This document shows, in pieces, positions 61,202-64,000 of a stretch of 64,000 nucleotides of DNA. Where the stretch lies: contig NZ_SLVP01000002.1 of NCBI RefSeq assembly GCF_004345425.1, forward strand, positions 690,651 through 754,650, written 5' to 3'. The position numbers and the translations under genes were made by a program. How positions within the stretch are numbered: position 1 is the first letter of the stretch; each line of letters opens with the position of its first letter. The DNA comes from Paenibacillus sp. BK033 (GTDB lineage Bacteria; Bacillota; Bacilli; Paenibacillales; Paenibacillaceae). The notes beneath the pieces are model-generated. The model saw nothing but the letters and a program-made list of their open reading frames with translations, did no database searches and was not told the origin of the DNA.

Positions 61202-62083
61202 ATGGATATCAATCAATACCCAAATTTTATTGAGGCAGCATTCGAATTGGACGAGCTTTCACTAGAAGGTTTATTTGGAGACAGTACAAAAAGGCTAGTT
61301 GAGCACCGCAATTTAATGGATCAGGCCGAATACTTTATAAAAATCCTCGATGATTGGCTTTTAGATCATGATCAATATGGTAAGCCAAATGTCAAAGCTC
61401 TTATGATGTTGTTCATAAAACTATACCTTGATGCAATACAGTCCAATCCTAAAATCGCTGTTGAAATTCTGGCCGCATACTGGAGAGGAACTCGGGAGAA
61501 TCCGGAGCTTGAAGGAATTTCTGGTTATACTGAGACGATTCGATTTATCCAAGAAGCCAAAAGGAAAATGTACGAAATTCAAATTAAATCTGCTTCTGAA
61601 AGAAAAATGAGCGATCTAAAGAGCGTGATGGGGGCTTTTATTACTGCTTATTCTAAGTCCGTAGAATACATAGGACAAATACTTGTACCGTGTATTCAAC
61701 TAGTTAAGTTAGTTAATGGTCAAGAAATTGAGACAGTTAAAGTAATGAAGCATACACTTTATGAGAAAGTAGACATATTCAATAAAGAATCCAACAATAA
61801 ATACAGAGCTCTTACTGAGGTATTAAACCGTGATATTCGAAATGCTGATTCTCACCTTAGTATCAGGTACATTGCAAATAAGCAAATTATTGAGTATAAG
61901 AAACGAGTCGGAGCAAAAATTAATACTCATAACGTCACTCCTACGGAATGGTTTCTTAGCATTTATCCTAAAGTTGGTTGGGTAATTCAAGCCTTTATTT
62001 ATTCCGGTGTGCTAATGTGTATTGGCTTTTCGGATAAGCCCAACTTTATTCAGAAGTACAATCAAATATTCAAAAATGAGTAA
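61202..62083 (+). CDS. Unrecognised protein in the AT-rich terminal region
   Basis: 293 residues from ATG 61202 (TTGGAGT at 8 bases). Largely helical and soluble, except a hydrophobic C-terminal stretch near 260 (GWVIQAFIYSGVLMCIGF). A region with NRDIRNADSHLSIRYI recalls the DSH/RNA-like motifs of HEPN-type domains (Arg-x4-6-His), but I cannot confirm it. It converges on the next gene with 13 bp between. Confidence 0.65.
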   Translation: MDINQYPNFIEAAFELDELSLEGLFGDSTKRLVEHRNLMDQAEYFIKILDDWLLDHDQYGKPNVKALMMLFIKLYLDAIQSNPKIAVEILAAYWRGTRENPELEGISGYTETIRFIQEAKRKMYEIQIKSASERKMSDLKSVMGAFITAYSKSVEYIGQILVPCIQLVKLVNGQEIETVKVMKHTLYEKVDIFNKESNNKYRALTEVLNRDIRNADSHLSIRYIANKQIIEYKKRVGAKINTHNVTPTEWFLSIYPKVGWVIQAFIYSGVLMCIGFSDKPNFIQKYNQIFKNE

Positions 62084-62096
62084 TCGTGTTGAGACT

Positions 62097-63167
62097 TTAT
62101 TTACGCGTGATAAATTCCATTTCAGTATAATACCTACAGATACTATACTCTTCTTCACAGTTAGAACAAGTAATAGTCCACTGCTTAATCATCTCTTTAA
62201 TAATTTTATCATTGAGTACAATAGGTTGGTCACAATGCTCGCAAGACAAACACGGCGCAATTTGACTCCCACTAATAATACTTAGTATTTCGTCCTGATA
62301 ATTTTTCAGTTCATCAACAACCGTTAAATGAGGAAGGATTTGACCGTACTTGGCCATTCGAATTGTTCGATTTAAAGCTAATTCAACCTCATTTACACTA
62401 GTCATTTTTATAAAAAGCGCCTCACATATCTCTAATGCATATGCCAATAGTTGTGGCATAACAATGTAATAGTAATCCCAGTATTCATTCCATATCTCTT
62501 TATCAGCAAAAACAAAATTTAAATTACCTTTATCTGTAGGATAGTTGGGAGAAGTCGTGACCAGGTGCATTGATTGGTTCCAAATTCGTTGTAATCCAAT
62601 TTCTTCTTTGTTATCAAATCTGAGTGTATAAATAAAGTTATTATAATTAAGGTGTTCCCCCATATAAGAATTCTGCCCCGCATCCCGAACTATTCCCTGA
62701 ATTCTGGATTTTGTAAACACTTTGAAATTAGCTACGTCGCATTGATCCACTGTTCCCTGCATAAAGATATGATAAAATTCTTCACTATTGCTTAATAGCC
62801 ATTCTAAATATAATAAATTATCTCGAATTGGCTTTCTCAATAGACTATATGCAACCGTTACTTTTCCCCTTTCAGCACAACTTAACGATTCATATATGTA
62901 ATAACAAAAATCTGAAAGAAGACTAAAAAATACGTGACTTTGAAACATTTGCTTTGAGGTATCATGATACCCGTTATTATCCATCCATTCAAACATATCT
63001 TCCGCACTCTCAAACGAATCTGCGATTTCTTCATTTTTAAAGTTTAGTGTAAAACTAGACAAATTCCTTCTATCTGCCTGCCTCGCCATATCAGCGATAA
63101 CATCGTATACATAAAGTAAATAATCATGTTTCAACCAATGTTTTTTCGGTAAGTATAGATATTGCAT
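62097..63167 (-). CDS. Unrecognised protein with C-terminal zinc-ribbon-like motif
   Basis: 356 residues from ATG 63167 (GGAGGGAT upstream). The N-terminal and middle parts are helical, with AYSLLRKPIRDNLLYLEWLL recalling DUF5677-type helical proteins. The C-terminus has two CxxC pairs (CLSCEHC and CSNCEEE) spaced about 26 residues apart, enough for one zinc ribbon. Convergent with the 61202 gene. Function unknown; accessory or defence-type context is only a guess. Confidence 0.65.
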   Translation of the reverse strand: MQYLYLPKKHWLKHDYLLYVYDVIADMARQADRRNLSSFTLNFKNEEIADSFESAEDMFEWMDNNGYHDTSKQMFQSHVFFSLLSDFCYYIYESLSCAERGKVTVAYSLLRKPIRDNLLYLEWLLSNSEEFYHIFMQGTVDQCDVANFKVFTKSRIQGIVRDAGQNSYMGEHLNYNNFIYTLRFDNKEEIGLQRIWNQSMHLVTTSPNYPTDKGNLNFVFADKEIWNEYWDYYYIVMPQLLAYALEICEALFIKMTSVNEVELALNRTIRMAKYGQILPHLTVVDELKNYQDEILSIISGSQIAPCLSCEHCDQPIVLNDKIIKEMIKQWTITCSNCEEEYSICRYYTEMEFITRK

Positions 63168-63575
63168 ACTTATCCCTCCGATATATTTTAAGTAAGCTGT
63201 GATAGTAATAATTTGCATATTAGGTCTAATATTTTGGACGACATCTTAACAGATTTGCAAGTAATTCATGAACTGCTGTTATCTCTATAGCTTGGCAGTA
63301 CATAAGTAGGGCAACTCTTAAAGAACTTATATTTTTTGTATTCTTCTCTATATTGATCCTGCATTTAAGTAATCCCCCTTCAAAGAAGTATGTTATAATC
63401 CACTACTAGTTCCACTTATCTTTTAGTCAAGTCAAGCTCATTCTGCTATGAGTAAATTATCCTTGAATAAGTTACTAAGGAACATGGTAAAAGTATGGCG
63501 ATTGTTAAAAAATAACTAATCATTTTTATATGCTCTATTTAACGACTCGAAAGCTCCTAAGTGTTTCATACCACA
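63168..63575. other. AT-rich intergenic region
   Basis: About 400 bp with no supported gene. Short frames only; the promoter of the 62097-63167 gene must lie at its left end. Confidence 0.6.
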
Positions 63576-63613
63576 AAAAATGCCATTTGTCAGTTCAAAC
63601 AGGAAAAATGGCG
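63576..63613 (-). terminator. Terminator of the partial gene at the right edge
   Basis: ACGCCATTTTTCC pairs with CAAATGGCAT around a loop and is followed by TTTTTTG on the minus strand, just beyond the stop at 63627. Confidence 0.75.
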
Positions 63614-63626
63614 TCAGAAACGAGTT

Positions 63627-64000
63627 TTATGAACTTTCTGTATCTCTCGGCCTTACTTTAACAGAGGTATTGCAATGTCCCCGCCCCACCGCATCGCACA
63701 AATCTACTTTTCTTAACTGATTAATCCTCTCTTTCTCAAAAAAGTATCTCTTCCTTCCATCCTTCATAATTAACACAAAACTCGGTTCCATAACTTTAGT
63801 GTCCATTAATTTTCTCATAGTCTTTTCCCCTACAGCCAAGAGCTTCATGACATCTTTCATATAGTAGCCCCGCTGCTCCTTAGATTTTTGTCTGTAGACC
63901 ATCATGCAACTTTCAAGTTCAGTTTCGTCAAGATAAAGATCAGCGAGTGTGTGTTTTTCTATCTTTCTTATTGGTCTAATTTCGCCAGATCTTATTAATT
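63627..64000 (-). CDS. Partial protein, C-terminal 124 residues, truncated by window edge
   Basis: The frame is open to the window end (ADLYLDETELESCMMVYRQK lies before the first visible ATG at 63905), so the start is outside. The visible part contains YYMKDVMKLLAVGEKTMRKL, a helix-turn-helix of the excisionase/MerR-like type, and a basic KDGRKRYFFEKERINQL wing. It could be the end of a larger DNA-binding or mobile-element protein. Family not assignable from this fragment. Confidence 0.55.
   Translation of the reverse strand, partial: LIRSGEIRPIRKIEKHTLADLYLDETELESCMMVYRQKSKEQRGYYMKDVMKLLAVGEKTMRKLMDTKVMEPSFVLIMKDGRKRYFFEKERINQLRKVDLCDAVGRGHCNTSVKVRPRDTESS

Overview
The window looks like chromosome from an endospore-forming Paenibacillaceae bacterium (Bacillota), most likely a Paenibacillus-like soil organism. 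This is inferred from the gene families: a tricistronic GerA-type germinant receptor operon, a GH87-type alpha-glucanase with carbohydrate-binding modules, a GH105 hydrolase with an AraC regulator, CUT1 sugar ABC transporters, strong GGAGG ribosome binding sites, and frequent TTG/GTG starts. I saw no rRNA, tRNA or CRISPR array.

Layout. 1-0.2 kb: three spacerless 68-bp repeats. 0.3-3.4 kb: large secreted GH87-like beta-helix enzyme. 3.8-8.6 kb: a membrane protein; a five-gene operon built around a glutathionylspermidine-synthase-like ATP-grasp enzyme and a DUF350 protein; and a SIMPL protein. 8.7-16 kb: oligosaccharide uptake and degradation (CUT1 ABC transporter, AraC regulator, GH105), with two unrelated genes between. 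16-20 kb: heterodimeric ABC exporter under a striking array of four GTATAC boxes. 20-24 kb: an EamA transporter, then an ABC-2 exporter operon behind a ykkC-family riboswitch with an overlapping terminator. 24-30 kb: BcrAB-like ABC pair, DUF3817 protein, EamA/LysR divergent pair, MerR-SDR operon.

30-51 kb is the most unusual part. Eight copies of one roughly 80-bp promoter module occur here. Each has an 18-bp palindrome (RCTTTA-N6-TAAAGY) separated by exactly 44 bp from an extended -10 element, with a conserved GCCTYCTTAYG block between them. They lie upstream of an acireductone-dioxygenase-like cupin, an Asp/Glu racemase, an SDR, an MFS exporter plus nitroreductase, two paralogous SnoaL-like proteins, a second cupin, and a DsbA/FrnE-like oxidoreductase with a Dabb protein. 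An HxlR/DUF24 regulator with one Cys near its N-terminus sits in the middle. By analogy with the YodB/CatR/HypR family, I infer a thiol- or electrophile-stress regulon.

Interleaved at 31.8-38.7 kb, without that module, is a compact six-gene operon related to dltABCD: transglutaminase-like protein, adenylating ligase, carrier protein, MBOAT acyltransferase, SGNH protein with Cys in place of the nucleophilic Ser, and lipoprotein. It is divergent from an Asp/Glu racemase. It resembles an aminoacyl-transfer system acting on the cell envelope, but the ligase lacks the Cys expected of a D-Ala ligase.

52-58 kb: germination operon, a collagen-like spore-surface candidate, and a decayed ferritin-like coat gene. 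58-64 kb: decaying, AT-rich accessory DNA with a GNAT gene, a broken DUF3885 gene, a 343-bp inverted-repeat element beside an IS110 transposase fragment, three unrecognised genes, and a partial gene at the right edge.
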